Positions 45,447-53,832 of a stretch of DNA of 64,000 bases are shown here, piece after piece; position 1 is the stretch's first letter; every line of letters starts with the position of its first letter. A program made the translations under genes and the position numbers. The stretch covers positions 225,072 through 289,071 of the forward strand of contig JAJFGU010000022.1 in assembly GCA_021775955.1 (NCBI GenBank). Direction: 5' to 3'. The notes below the pieces were generated by a model. The model worked only from the letters and a program-made list of their open reading frames with translations, was not told the DNA's origin and did no database searches. This stretch comes from Alphaproteobacteria bacterium. GTDB lineage: Bacteria > Pseudomonadota > Alphaproteobacteria > Micavibrionales > Micavibrionaceae.

Positions 45447-46253
45447 ATGATGAAAACCATTGAAGATATAAAGCAATATAAGAACCAAAGCGCACCTTTG
45501 GTGTGTTTAACGGCCTATACAGCGCGCATTGCGCAAATTCTGGACCGGCATTGCGATCTCCTGCTGGTTGGCGACACCATGGGTATGATCCTGTATGGCA
45601 TGGACAATACGCGCGGTGTAACGCTGGATATGATGATCAATCACGGCAAAGCGGTGGTGCGCGGCGCGCAAAACACATGCGTGATTATTGACATGCCCTT
45701 TGGCACATATGAACACAGCCCGGATCAGGCGTTAAAAAATGCGCAGATGGTCATGGATGAAACCGGCGCAAATGGCGTGAAACTAGAGGGCGGAGCGGAT
45801 TTTGCGGCGACAATAGAGCGGCTTGTATCTCACGGCATTCCGGTTGTCGCTCATATCGGCCTGTTACCGCAATCGGTGGAGGATGCCAGCGGCTTCAAAG
45901 TTCAGGGCAAAACAGATAACGACCAGCAGCAGCTCTTAAAAGACGCCAAATCGCTGGAGGAGGCCGGCGCATCGGCCATCGTCATTGAAGCTACAATCGA
46001 CAGCGTATCGGCATTGATTACCCGCGCGGTTTCGATCCCGACCATCGGTATTGGCGCCTCTGCCGCTTGTGACGGGCAAATTCTGGTGACTGAGGATATG
46101 CTTGGCATTACCGGCGATCACGTACCCAAATTCGTCAAGCAATATGCGCATGTGTCCGAAGATATTGAAAAAGCCGTCGCCCTTTATGCTGATGAGGTTC
46201 GCACCCGCACATTTCCGGGCGAAGCCAATCTCTATAAAAAGAAAGCATCGTGA
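45447..46253 (+). CDS. panB: 3-methyl-2-oxobutanoate hydroxymethyltransferase PanB
   Basis: 268 residues from the ATG at 45447 (AAGGGC seven bases upstream; the next codon is also ATG). LLVGDTMGMILYGMDNT is the metal/substrate signature, DMPFGTYEH and GVKLEGG further family blocks, and the catalytic Glu lies in IVIEATIDSV. It adds a hydroxymethyl group from methylene-tetrahydrofolate to 2-ketoisovalerate, the first step to pantoate. Its TGA overlaps the GTG of panC (GTGA), so the pair is coupled. Confidence 0.93.
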   Translation: MMKTIEDIKQYKNQSAPLVCLTAYTARIAQILDRHCDLLLVGDTMGMILYGMDNTRGVTLDMMINHGKAVVRGAQNTCVIIDMPFGTYEHSPDQALKNAQMVMDETGANGVKLEGGADFAATIERLVSHGIPVVAHIGLLPQSVEDASGFKVQGKTDNDQQQLLKDAKSLEEAGASAIVIEATIDSVSALITRAVSIPTIGIGASAACDGQILVTEDMLGITGDHVPKFVKQYAHVSEDIEKAVALYADEVRTRTFPGEANLYKKKAS

Positions 46254-47116
46254 CGCAAGCAGCCCGAAAAGAAGAGCCTACCCTGACCGCCACGACCAAA
46301 GATGAGCTTTCGGCGATCATTGATGGCTGGCGCGCGCAGGGGCTGAAAATCGGTTTTGTCCCAACCATGGGTGCGCTGCATGAGGGTCATTTATCGCTGG
46401 TCGATATAGCGCTGAAAAAAGCCGATCGCGTGATCGCCAGTATTTTCGTCAACCCGGCCCAGTTCGCCCCGCATGAAGATTTCGACACCTATCCGCGTAA
46501 GGAAGCGCACGATATCACGCGGCTGGAGCAGCGCGGCACCCATTTGATTTACCTGCCGCAGACAGAGGAAATCTATCCGGAAGGCGCAGCCAGCAACATC
46601 AAGGCAGGCGAAGCGGGACAAGGACTAGAGACTGATTTCCGCCCGCATTTCTTTGACGGCGTGGCCACGGCTGTAAACCGCCTGTTTGAACAAGTGCAGC
46701 CCGATAGCGCCGTCTTCGGTGAAAAGGATTTCCAGCAATTGCAGGTGATCCGGGAAATGGTCGCGGCGCAGAATATGCCGATCGACATTATCGGCGGCCC
46801 AACCATGCGCGACGACGAAGGTTTGGCCCTGTCCTCCCGCAACGCCTATTTGTCGGAAGATGAATTACAAACCGCCCGGCAACTGAATAAGGTCCTGCGT
46901 GAAACAGCCTCGTCATTGCGAGCGCAGCGAAGCAATCCAGACTCTGGATTGCCGCGTCGGCCCAAAGACCTCCTCGCAATGACGGATAAAGCAAAAGAAC
47001 AACTTCTCGAAGCCGGTTTCAACAAAATCGATTACATCGAACCGCGCTGGAGCCGCCTCCTCGCCGCCGCATGGATCGGTAAAACACGCTTAATTGATAA
47101 TGTGGAGATAAAATAG
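46250..47116 (+). CDS. panC: Pantothenate synthetase PanC with in-frame repeat insertion
   Basis: 288 residues, GTG start overlapping panB. FVPTMGALHEGHLSLV holds the H-x-G-H nucleotide motif; VNPAQFAPHEDFDTYPR, FGEKDFQQL and GLALSSRNAYLSEDE are further blocks. It joins pantoate and beta-alanine with ATP. After about residue 220 the sequence runs SSLRAQRSNPDSGLPRRP, encoded by a palindromic repeat (46911-46984) instead of family sequence. Then IDYIEPRWSRLLAAAWIG lacks about a dozen residues usually found between the R-D-A-x-x-L strand and the A-A-A-W helix. Function is probably kept, since the active-site domain is whole, but this should be tested. Confidence 0.88.
   Translation: MTQAARKEEPTLTATTKDELSAIIDGWRAQGLKIGFVPTMGALHEGHLSLVDIALKKADRVIASIFVNPAQFAPHEDFDTYPRKEAHDITRLEQRGTHLIYLPQTEEIYPEGAASNIKAGEAGQGLETDFRPHFFDGVATAVNRLFEQVQPDSAVFGEKDFQQLQVIREMVAAQNMPIDIIGGPTMRDDEGLALSSRNAYLSEDELQTARQLNKVLRETASSLRAQRSNPDSGLPRRPKDLLAMTDKAKEQLLEAGFNKIDYIEPRWSRLLAAAWIGKTRLIDNVEIK
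46911..46984. repeat. Palindromic repeat inside panC
   Basis: A 74-bp element. CGTCATTGCGAG at the left end is exactly inverted as CTCGCAATGACG at the right. Inside is a hairpin, GCAATCCAGA (46932-46941) with TCTGGATTGC (46943-46952). It is read in frame as SLRAQRSNPDSG..., a peptide that dispersed repeats of this kind commonly encode. Confidence 0.8.
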
Positions 47117-47322
47117 TGAAAATAAATCAACAATGGATCCATGTGTGCAACGTCAATCAAGCCGAACTTCCAGGACTAGAACGTGAGTGGAAAAAAGATG
47201 GCAAAGCTGAACTGTTCCGTACCGGTGACCCCAAAGCCAAAGGAAGACTTAGTACACAACAGCTTCTTGATAGCGGCGAAATAGGTATAGAACGCTTTAG
47301 TGCAGCCGTTGTTTCGTTATAA
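47116..47322 (+). CDS. Small hypothetical protein after panC
   Basis: 68 residues, GTG start at 47116 sharing its G with the TAG of panC, with GGAG seven bases upstream inside panC. Sequence ordinary and hydrophilic (WIHVCNVNQAELPGLEREWK), no signal peptide or family recognised. The tight coupling favours a real gene. It ends at the terminator shared with rplQ. Confidence 0.55.
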   Translation: MKINQQWIHVCNVNQAELPGLEREWKKDGKAELFRTGDPKAKGRLSTQQLLDSGEIGIERFSAAVVSL

Positions 47323-47346
47323 AAAAAGCAGCCTGTAAGCCGCTTT
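47321..47346 (-). terminator. Intrinsic terminator of the rpsM-rpsK-rpoA-rplQ unit
   Basis: On the minus strand, AAAGCGGC and GCTGCTTT form a stem with one mismatch around a six-base loop, followed by a run of seven T's. It ends the unit 13 bases past the rplQ stop, and may also stop transcription from panC on the other strand. Confidence 0.7.
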
Positions 47347-47359
47347 CCTTCTGATTTTC

Positions 47360-47992
47360 TTAACCGCCGCGTTTGGAACCTGTCTTGGGCGGGGCCATTT
47401 TAGCAGCTTCTTTTTTGCCACCACCGCCTTTAGGACCTTTGGGGTCAGTTTTCGGCTTGGCTGGCGCTTTTTTCGCTTTCGGCTTTTCTTCCTTGTCCTT
47501 GGCTTTTTCCGCCGCCTTTTCAGTCTGCTTTTCCTTCGTCTCTTCTGAAGGACCGGGCGTAAATTCTCCATCCTCGCTAAACTGCACGGGGCCGCTATCT
47601 TTGCCTTTGGCATCGACATCACGGTCAACCAGCTCAATCACCGCCATCGGTGCGCTATCGCCATAACGGAAACCGGCTTTCAGAACACGTGTATAACCAC
47701 CGGCTCTGCCGGAATAACGCTCGGCCAGCACATCAAAGATTTTGGCTACTTGTGTTTCATCACCCATCCTGGAAATTGCCTGACGGCGTTTGGCCAGCGC
47801 CCTGTCCGGATTGTCATTGGCTTGCTTGCCCATGGTAATCAGCTTCTCGACATAGGGACGCAATTCCTTCGCCTTGGGCAGCGTGGTCACGATTTGCTCA
47901 TGCTTGACCAGCGCCGCAGCCATATTGGCCAGCATCGCTTTGCGGTGCGTAGAACTACGGTTCAGTTTTCTTTGTTTAATACGGTGTTTCAT
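47360..47992 (-). CDS. rplQ: Ribosomal protein L17 with long C-terminal tail
   Basis: 210 residues. Residues 1-128 are canonical ([45 protein letters not shown]). Residues 129-210 are a tail of Lys, Ala, Glu, Pro and Gly repeats ending [21 protein letters not shown]. Standard L17 is about 120-130 residues. Last gene of the alpha unit, 9 bp after rpoA. Confidence 0.95.
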   Translation of the reverse strand: MKHRIKQRKLNRSSTHRKAMLANMAAALVKHEQIVTTLPKAKELRPYVEKLITMGKQANDNPDRALAKRRQAISRMGDETQVAKIFDVLAERYSGRAGGYTRVLKAGFRYGDSAPMAVIELVDRDVDAKGKDSGPVQFSEDGEFTPGPSEETKEKQTEKAAEKAKDKEEKPKAKKAPAKPKTDPKGPKGGGGKKEAAKMAPPKTGSKRGG

Positions 47993-48001
47993 CTTACGTT
48001 C

Positions 48002-49015
48002 CTAAAAGGGTTCATCAACCTTCTTGGCCATGTCCTCAATATTTTCAGGCGGCCAGCCTTCGACCTGCATACCAAGATGCAGACCCATCACGGTCAAAAC
48101 TTCCTTGATCTCGTTCAGCGATTTGCGGCCAAAGTTCGGCGTACGCAGCATGTCGCTCTCGCTCTTTTGCACCAGATCGCCGATGTAAACGATATTGTCG
48201 TTTTTCAGGCAATTGGCGGAGCGCACGGACAATTCAAGTTCATCAACTTTGCGCAACAGGTTCTTGTTGAACGGAAGTTCCTGTGATTCTTCCTGGGCTT
48301 TGACTTCTTCAGGCTCTTCAAAGTTTACAAAGACATTGAGCTGGTCCTGCATGATGCGAGCGGCAAAAGCCACAGAATCTTCCGGCGAAATCACGCCATT
48401 GGTTTCCACAGCGATGGTCAGCTTGTCGTAGTCGGTGATCTGACCAACCCTTGTATCAGTCACTTCATAGGTAACCTTACGCACGGGTGAGAACACGCTA
48501 TCGACCGGAATAAGACCAACAGGGGCCTCTTCAGGGCGGTTTTGCGCCGACGGGCGGTAGCCCTTGCCGGTATCAACCGTCATTTCAATGCTGATCTTCG
48601 CGCCTTTATCGAGCGTACATATCTCAAGCTCGGGGTTCATGATCTCGATATCCGCGCCGGCTTCAATCATCGCCGCGGTCACAACACATGGCCCTTCAGC
48701 GGACAGGCGCATTCTTTTCGGTCCTTCCGCATGCATACGAACGGCCAGCGCCTTGATGTTCAGGATGATATCCGTGACATCTTCGCGCACACCTTCTATG
48801 GAAGAAAACTCGTGCAACACGCCGTCAATCTGAACGGCTGTTACCGCCGCGCCCTGCAGCGAAGAGAGCAAAATGCGGCGCAGCGCATTGCCCAGTGTCA
48901 AACCAAAGCCGCGCTCTAAAGGCTCGGCTATGACTTTCCCGGTATTGGGCATATCGCCGTGGGAAATATCCAGTTTTGAAGGCTTAATCAATTCCTGCCA
49001 GTTTTTATGTATCAA
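48002..49015 (-). CDS. rpoA: RNA polymerase alpha subunit
   Basis: 337 residues, family length. The N-terminal dimerisation domain includes [23 protein letters not shown], and the C-terminal DNA-contact domain [23 protein letters not shown] and [16 protein letters not shown]. It assembles the core polymerase and contacts UP elements and activators. Between rpsK and rplQ, the usual bacterial order. Confidence 0.97.
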   Translation of the reverse strand: MIHKNWQELIKPSKLDISHGDMPNTGKVIAEPLERGFGLTLGNALRRILLSSLQGAAVTAVQIDGVLHEFSSIEGVREDVTDIILNIKALAVRMHAEGPKRMRLSAEGPCVVTAAMIEAGADIEIMNPELEICTLDKGAKISIEMTVDTGKGYRPSAQNRPEEAPVGLIPVDSVFSPVRKVTYEVTDTRVGQITDYDKLTIAVETNGVISPEDSVAFAARIMQDQLNVFVNFEEPEEVKAQEESQELPFNKNLLRKVDELELSVRSANCLKNDNIVYIGDLVQKSESDMLRTPNFGRKSLNEIKEVLTVMGLHLGMQVEGWPPENIEDMAKKVDEPF

Positions 49016-49052
49016 GGCTCTGCTCCTCTTTCTCTCTAAAGTGATCTTCTAA

Positions 49053-49442
49053 TTAAACTCTGCGCCTTTTCGGCGGACGGCATCCGTTATGCGGTATCGG
49101 CGTAATATCGCTGATCGCTTTGATCGTGAAACCGGCGGACTGCAAGCCACGCAAAGCTGATTCGCGGCCAGACCCCGGCCCCTTAACCTTTACATCCAGC
49201 TCCTTCATACCGTGCTCCTGCGCCTTGCGGCCAGCCTCTTCGGCGGCAATCTGCGCGGCATAAGGCGTTGATTTACGCGAGCCCTTAAAGCCCATCGCAC
49301 CGGCTGTGGACCAGGCCACAACATTGCCCTGTGCATCGGTAATGGTAATGATCGTATTGTTGAATGTCGCATTCACATGCGCCACACCGGATACAATATT
49401 CTTCTTCTCTTTTCTTTTTGCTTTTGTCTTTGGCTTAGCCAT
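49053..49442 (-). CDS. rpsK: Ribosomal protein S11
   Basis: 129 residues, canonical. [19 protein letters not shown] and the Gly/Arg-rich end ([15 protein letters not shown]) are typical of the 30S platform protein, which binds 16S helices near the mRNA exit. The C-terminal [10 protein letters not shown] is intact. 37 bp before rpoA. Confidence 0.96.
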   Translation of the reverse strand: MAKPKTKAKRKEKKNIVSGVAHVNATFNNTIITITDAQGNVVAWSTAGAMGFKGSRKSTPYAAQIAAEEAGRKAQEHGMKELDVKVKGPGSGRESALRGLQSAGFTIKAISDITPIPHNGCRPPKRRRV

Positions 49443-49455
49443 TTTTCATCCCCCT

Positions 49456-49839
49456 CTAATGCTTACCGACCGGCTTTTTACCGGCGATTGGTTTGGCCGG
49501 GCCTTTGCGCGTACGGGCATTTGTTTTGGTGCGCTGGCCGCGCACAGGCAAACCAGAGCGATGACGCAGGCCACGATAGCATTTCATGTCCAGAAGGCGC
49601 TTGATATTCATAGAGGTGTCACGGCGCAGGTCACCTTCGATCTTGTAATCATCCTGATCGATTTCCGCGCGAATACGGTTGAGCGTATCTTCATCAATCT
49701 CAGCCATACGAAGACTGACATCAATACCTAGAATCGCACAAATTCTGAAAGCTGTGGTCCGGCCAATGCCGTGAATATAAGTCAGCGCGATCGGAACGCG
49801 CTTTTTATCGGGTACGTTAACACCGGCAATACGTGCCAT
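49456..49839 (-). CDS. rpsM: Ribosomal protein S13
   Basis: 127 residues from the ATG at 49839, with GGAGAG seven bases upstream; a frame from 49884 is not needed. [27 protein letters not shown] is the canonical start, and [21 protein letters not shown] the conserved basic end that touches the tRNA sites and 50S. First gene of the alpha unit, since a terminator lies just upstream at 49983-50004. Confidence 0.96.
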   Translation of the reverse strand: MARIAGVNVPDKKRVPIALTYIHGIGRTTAFRICAILGIDVSLRMAEIDEDTLNRIRAEIDQDDYKIEGDLRRDTSMNIKRLLDMKCYRGLRHRSGLPVRGQRTKTNARTRKGPAKPIAGKKPVGKH

Positions 49840-49982
49840 TATCATTCTCTCCAATTTATCTCGGGCTTTATTGCCCGAGGCCAAACCGTAAACAGCTCCG
49901 CGCGTTAAGCTTTCACTGGCCGGTTTGTAAATTAAAACTTTAAAATGCGAACAAAACGCTGTTTTGCTTCGCGATCTTCAAG

Positions 49983-50004
49983 AAAAAACGCCCTTTTAAA
50001 GGGC
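49983..50004 (-). terminator. Intrinsic terminator after adk and zinc-ribbon genes
   Basis: On the minus strand, GCCCTTT and AAAGGGC form a perfect stem with a one-base-class loop (total GCCCTTTAAAAGGGC), followed by GTTTTTT. It separates the secY-adk unit from rpsM. A wider inverted pair, TCTTCAAG at 49975 and CTTGAAGA at 50033, encloses it. Confidence 0.8.
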
Positions 50005-50101
50005 ATTACGAGGGCCAAAACAGGCCCAAATCCTTGAAGATGGCCGAATTATAGGGATTTGTGCGGGTTCGTCAAGAACTTTATTGCCAAGATCACGATG
50101 C

Positions 50102-50350
50102 CTAACCTGTGAGGAAATCCATCACCACATGCATACTTCCCACCGGGCGTTTAAAAAACTCAGTATATGAGCATTGAAGGCAACTAACATACGTAAATTT
50201 CTCTGTTCCTAAATTTAGCCAGGAAGACAGATGGCCACCCGCACAACGTATCTCACCCATTTCATGATTTTTATACCCGCATTTAGGACACGCGTAATTA
50301 TTTTTAAAGTCTATTGTACTTTTTAAATCTTCAGTCAAATCTTTAGCCAT
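50102..50350 (-). CDS. Small zinc-ribbon protein (COG3478-like)
   Basis: 82 residues. CPKCGY at 21-26 and CLQCSYTEFFKR near the C-terminus give two Cys pairs, a zinc ribbon. The GTEKFTYVSCLQCSYTEFF block matches the short nucleic-acid-binding zinc-ribbon proteins such as YpzJ. It starts by sharing its A with the adk TAA (TAATG), so is coupled to adk. Role unknown. The terminator lies about 100 bp downstream. Confidence 0.78.
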   Translation of the reverse strand: MAKDLTEDLKSTIDFKNNYACPKCGYKNHEMGEIRCAGGHLSSWLNLGTEKFTYVSCLQCSYTEFFKRPVGSMHVVMDFLTG

Positions 50351-50931
50351 TAGGCCGCCGCTTTTGAGCCCATCGCCGCATTAATCTGCTGCGTGACCTC
50401 ATCAATAGGAGCCATGCCGTCAACTTTGCGCAAAAGGCCCTTTGCCTCGTAAAAAGGCAGCACCGGCGCGGTTTGTTCATGATAAACATCGAGGCGTTTT
50501 TTGAGCGTTTCTTCGTTGTCATCGCTACGCGCGCCACCGGTTTCCGCGGCTCTGGCCTTAATACGATCCAGCAAAACACCGTCATCCACTTCAAGAACGA
50601 TCACATGCTCGATCTGCTTGCCGGCTTTGTTCAGCATCTCATCCAACGCTTCCGCCTGGGGCAAAGTTCTGGGGAACCCATCAAGAATAAAACCACCCGC
50701 ACAAGCCTCATCTTCAATCGCATGCGCAACAAGTTCAATCATCACATCATCAGGGACCAGCTGCCCACCATCGAGAATAGCCTTTAAAATCTGGCCAAGA
50801 TCGCTGCCGCTTTCGCATTCGGCGCGCAACATATCGCCGGTGGAAAGCTGCCGTGAATTATATTTTTCCTCAAGACGCTTGGCCTGTGTTCCTTTTCCTG
50901 CACCGGGCGGGCCGAATATAATAAAGTTCAT
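50350..50931 (-). CDS. adk: Adenylate kinase
   Basis: 193 residues, the short-lid form usual in alphaproteobacteria. FGPPGAGKGTQAKRL is the P-loop, FILDGFPRTLPQAEAL the AMP-binding helix, and VLLDRIKARAAETGGARSDDNEETLKKRL the reduced lid region. It balances ATP, ADP and AMP. Follows secY by 10 bp as in many spc operons. Confidence 0.95.
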   Translation of the reverse strand: MNFIIFGPPGAGKGTQAKRLEEKYNSRQLSTGDMLRAECESGSDLGQILKAILDGGQLVPDDVMIELVAHAIEDEACAGGFILDGFPRTLPQAEALDEMLNKAGKQIEHVIVLEVDDGVLLDRIKARAAETGGARSDDNEETLKKRLDVYHEQTAPVLPFYEAKGLLRKVDGMAPIDEVTQQINAAMGSKAAA

Positions 50932-50941
50932 GATGTTTCTC

Positions 50942-52285
50942 CTATCCGCGCCTGCCGCGCAGTTTTGATTTCTTGATCAAGCCTTCATATTGATGAGCAA
51001 TCAGATGCGAATGAATTTGCGCCACCGTATCCATGGTGACCGTAACCACAATCAAAAGGCTGGTCCCGCCAAAATAAAACGGCATGGAAAATTTGGCTAT
51101 CAGGAATTCCGGCAGCAAACAGATAAACACCAGATACAGCGCGCCAATCGTCGTAATGCGTGTCAGCACAAAATCAAGATAATCCGCCGTGTTCTTGCCG
51201 GGACGAATGCCGGGAATAAAACCGCCATATTTACGCAGCATATCGGCGTTTTCCTCTGGATTGAAAACAATCGCCGTATAGAAAAAGGCAAAAAATACGA
51301 TCAGGCCACCATAAAGCAGCATATAAGCCGGTTGGCCATGCTGAAGGAATTGCGCTATCGATGATGTAAAGTCACCGCCGCTGGCCCCGGTAAACCCGAC
51401 AATAGTCAGCGGCAAGAGCAGCAGGGACGAAGCAAAAATCGGCGGAATTACTCCAGACGTATTCATCTTGAGAGGAATATGATTGGATTCGCCGCCCATC
51501 ATGCGGTTGCCAACCTGCCTTTTGGGATATTGCACCACCACGCGCCTTTGCGCCCGCTCCATAAACACAATAAAGGCGATCACGCCCATCACCATACCGG
51601 TCAGAAACAGCAATTCAAGGAAGTTAAACTGGCCCTGGCGCCCCAGCTCTAACGTCGACGCAATCGCACGCGGAAGCTCGGCCACAATCCCGGCAAAGAT
51701 AATCAGCGATATTCCGTTGCCAACGCCGCGCGCTGTGATTTGTTCACCCAGCCACATCAGGAAAATCGTCCCGCCGACAATGGTAATCACGGTTGAAATG
51801 CGGAAGAAAAGGCCTGGATCAATCACCGCCGGACCACCGGTGCCCTGCATGCTTTCCAGCCCGACCGCCAGGCCATAGGCCTGAATAGCCGCCAAAAGCA
51901 CGGTGAAATAGCGCGTATATTGATTGATCTTCATCCGCCCGCCTTCACCCTCTTTCTTCAGGGCTTCGAGCTTGGGCGACATGGCCGAGGCCAGCTGCAT
52001 AATAATCGAAGCGGAAATATAGGGCATGATATTCAGCGCAAAGATCGTCATACGCTGCAGCGCGCCGCCGGAGAACATATTGAACATATCAAGGATTCCG
52101 CCGCCTTTTTGCGTGAAAATCTCGTTCCACACCACCGGATCGATGCCGGGCACCGGAATATAGGTCCCGAGGCGGTAGACAAGAAGCGCACCCAGCACAA
52201 ACAGCAGGCGTTGCTTTAATTCCGAGGCTTTGGCCAGAGCGCCCCAATTGGCGTTTTTAGCCAGCTGTTCAACGGCAGATGCCAT
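50942..52285 (-). CDS. secY: Protein translocase channel subunit SecY
   Basis: 447 residues, about ten membrane helices. The plug and pore region GIDPVVWNEIF, QRRVVVQYPKRQVGNRMMGG loop, and the hydrophilic C-terminal loop IRPGKNTADYLDFVLTRIT are canonical. With SecE and SecG it is the general protein export pore. It lacks its usual direct neighbour rplO: two unrelated genes and a terminator intervene, so it must have its own promoter upstream, probably in 52286-52366 or above the inserted genes. Confidence 0.96.
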   Translation of the reverse strand: MASAVEQLAKNANWGALAKASELKQRLLFVLGALLVYRLGTYIPVPGIDPVVWNEIFTQKGGGILDMFNMFSGGALQRMTIFALNIMPYISASIIMQLASAMSPKLEALKKEGEGGRMKINQYTRYFTVLLAAIQAYGLAVGLESMQGTGGPAVIDPGLFFRISTVITIVGGTIFLMWLGEQITARGVGNGISLIIFAGIVAELPRAIASTLELGRQGQFNFLELLFLTGMVMGVIAFIVFMERAQRRVVVQYPKRQVGNRMMGGESNHIPLKMNTSGVIPPIFASSLLLLPLTIVGFTGASGGDFTSSIAQFLQHGQPAYMLLYGGLIVFFAFFYTAIVFNPEENADMLRKYGGFIPGIRPGKNTADYLDFVLTRITTIGALYLVFICLLPEFLIAKFSMPFYFGGTSLLIVVTVTMDTVAQIHSHLIAHQYEGLIKKSKLRGRRG

Positions 52286-52366
52286 ATAAATGTATCCTTT
52301 AAATGATTATTACCAACCCTGAATAGATAGAGAAAATATGCCCCTACGACAAGCCCTAAGCAAGAT

Positions 52367-53068
52367 TTATTCGCCGTTCAGCTGCCTGTCCCAGCCATCG
52401 CACATATCGCTGACGCGCCTATATTCTGTGGGGCTGTCATGGGCGCTTTGCCGATTGTTCACGACATTACCGGCCTCCAGCACGATTTGATCCATTTTCC
52501 GGTTGATCTGTTCCTCGATGCGCCCCTGAATGACATGCACCCGATCCTTTGAAACAGACGTGGCCCCGCCAAAGCGCCTTATAAATTTCGTCATATCCTT
52601 TTTGGCTTTGAGACTGTATTTACGCTGCACACCGCGCAGGATTCGATCATGGCCCTTTTCATGGGCGTAAACCGCTTTAAACTCGCAGCTTTTCTTGGGA
52701 AAATTACTGGCCACCAGCAAAACCGGCTGGGTATAGAACTTGACCTTAATCCCGCTGAGCGACACACAGGTTCTTGCCCCCACATCCGTTTCCTTAAACA
52801 AATATTCCGCCGTCATATAAAACGGCGAAATATGTAGACCCAGCGTCGTTCCCTGAATTTTACGCGGGTCGTCATTATGCAGCGTGGTGAGATTAAACGC
52901 CGATTGGTTGTGATGTTTCTTGGTTTTCTTGGTCAGGGATTTCACCATCACCTTCGGCTTTATCTCCGGGCAGGACGAGGCCGCCAAAGCCGGAGCGCTG
53001 CTTACAACAACCAAAAGCGCAATCGCCACCAGTATATAACAAGCACTCTTTATTCTATTCTTCCTCAA
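52367..53068 (-). CDS. Secreted HExxH protein A, inserted in the spc operon
   Basis: 233 residues from a TTG at 53068, which gives a clean signal peptide (RKNRIK, then a 20-residue apolar core ending PALA); a TTG at 53101 is the longer option. Mature part: C128-x7-HEKGH (136-140) following VLLVASNFPKKSC, the zincin motif H-E-x-x-H. No third zinc ligand is obvious. The C-terminal third is helical, ending SPTEYRRVSDMCDGW. It is a paralogue of the next gene (53055-53723): SLSGIKVKFY..P...ASNF.K.SC, HExxH and EYxRV..xCxxW match. Likely a periplasmic metalloprotease-like protein. No known family named. Confidence 0.65.
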   Translation of the reverse strand: MRKNRIKSACYILVAIALLVVVSSAPALAASSCPEIKPKVMVKSLTKKTKKHHNQSAFNLTTLHNDDPRKIQGTTLGLHISPFYMTAEYLFKETDVGARTCVSLSGIKVKFYTQPVLLVASNFPKKSCEFKAVYAHEKGHDRILRGVQRKYSLKAKKDMTKFIRRFGGATSVSKDRVHVIQGRIEEQINRKMDQIVLEAGNVVNNRQSAHDSPTEYRRVSDMCDGWDRQLNGE

Positions 53069-53723
53069 GGTCCTGATCCCATTTCTTACATTTAGCCGCA
53101 ACGCGCTTATACTCTTCGGGTGTGTCTATTGCCACCTGCCTTTCTTCCAGAATATCAGCCATCTCATCTGATTGCCTGCTGATCATCTCCGATAAAAGAT
53201 CGCTCATTTTCTGCTGAATATCCGTAGCTTTACCCTTGGAAACAGGCCCTTTGACCTTAATCTTGTTGGCGTATTTTTGCAGCTCTTTCCGTAGTTCCTG
53301 CCCATATTCGCGGTGGAAGTTTTTTAAGGCTTTGGCGTGCTTTTGCTCATGTTCAAGCACACTGGCATAGTGACAGCTGCCTTTTTTGAAATTGCTGGCG
53401 ATATGAATCTGCGGGCGGGCATAAAATGTGAGCGTCACGGCTTTCAAAGACACACAGGCCTTTTTCCATTGGGTGGTTACGGTGAATTCCGTCTTGCCTC
53501 TTAATTGCATTTCGCCGCCGCCCAGACCCAGTATCTGTTTGTCATCATCACCGCGAACCGCATGCATTTCCGTGAGATTGCGGGATGAACTGGTCCTGAT
53601 ATATTGCGTTGGCTTGAGAATAGTGTCGAGCGTAACCTTCGTCTCTTCATCATCGCAAGTCAGCGCCCGCGCGTCTGAGGCAAAAAGCGTGAACAAAGCA
53701 ACAATGAGTATTAAAAGGCGCAT
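53055..53723 (-). CDS. Secreted HExxH protein B, inserted in the spc operon
   Basis: 222 residues from the ATG at 53723, at the start of a signal peptide (LLILIVALFTLFASDARAL); the frame from 53813 runs into the terminator. The mature protein has ASNFKKGSC then LEHEQKH (H125, E126, H129), the zincin motif H-E-x-x-H. A coiled, charged segment follows (about 130-200) and the end is TPEEYKRVAAKCKKWDQ. It is the upstream paralogue of protein A, overlapping it by 14 bp. It starts 60 bp after the rplO terminator, so it may be transcribed from there into secY. Function unknown. Confidence 0.65.
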   Translation of the reverse strand: MRLLILIVALFTLFASDARALTCDDEETKVTLDTILKPTQYIRTSSSRNLTEMHAVRGDDDKQILGLGGGEMQLRGKTEFTVTTQWKKACVSLKAVTLTFYARPQIHIASNFKKGSCHYASVLEHEQKHAKALKNFHREYGQELRKELQKYANKIKVKGPVSKGKATDIQQKMSDLLSEMISRQSDEMADILEERQVAIDTPEEYKRVAAKCKKWDQDLEEE

Positions 53724-53782
53724 AAACAGCACATATCCCCTTGCCGCTATTGTGAAAGATCGCGTGCTTTTTAGCAAACATG

Positions 53783-53810
53783 AAAAAACCCCGCGTATAA
53801 GGCGGGGTTT
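53783..53810 (-). terminator. Intrinsic terminator directly after rplO
   Basis: On the minus strand, AAACCCCGC (from 53810 down to 53802) and GCGGGGTTT (53794 down to 53786) form a perfect nine-pair stem with a seven-base loop, followed by six T's. It should end most transcripts of the tuf-S10-spc unit before the inserted genes and secY. It could also act on the other strand, with a weaker T-run. Confidence 0.88.
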
Positions 53811-53832
53811 CATTCAAAATCTTTAGAGCCAA

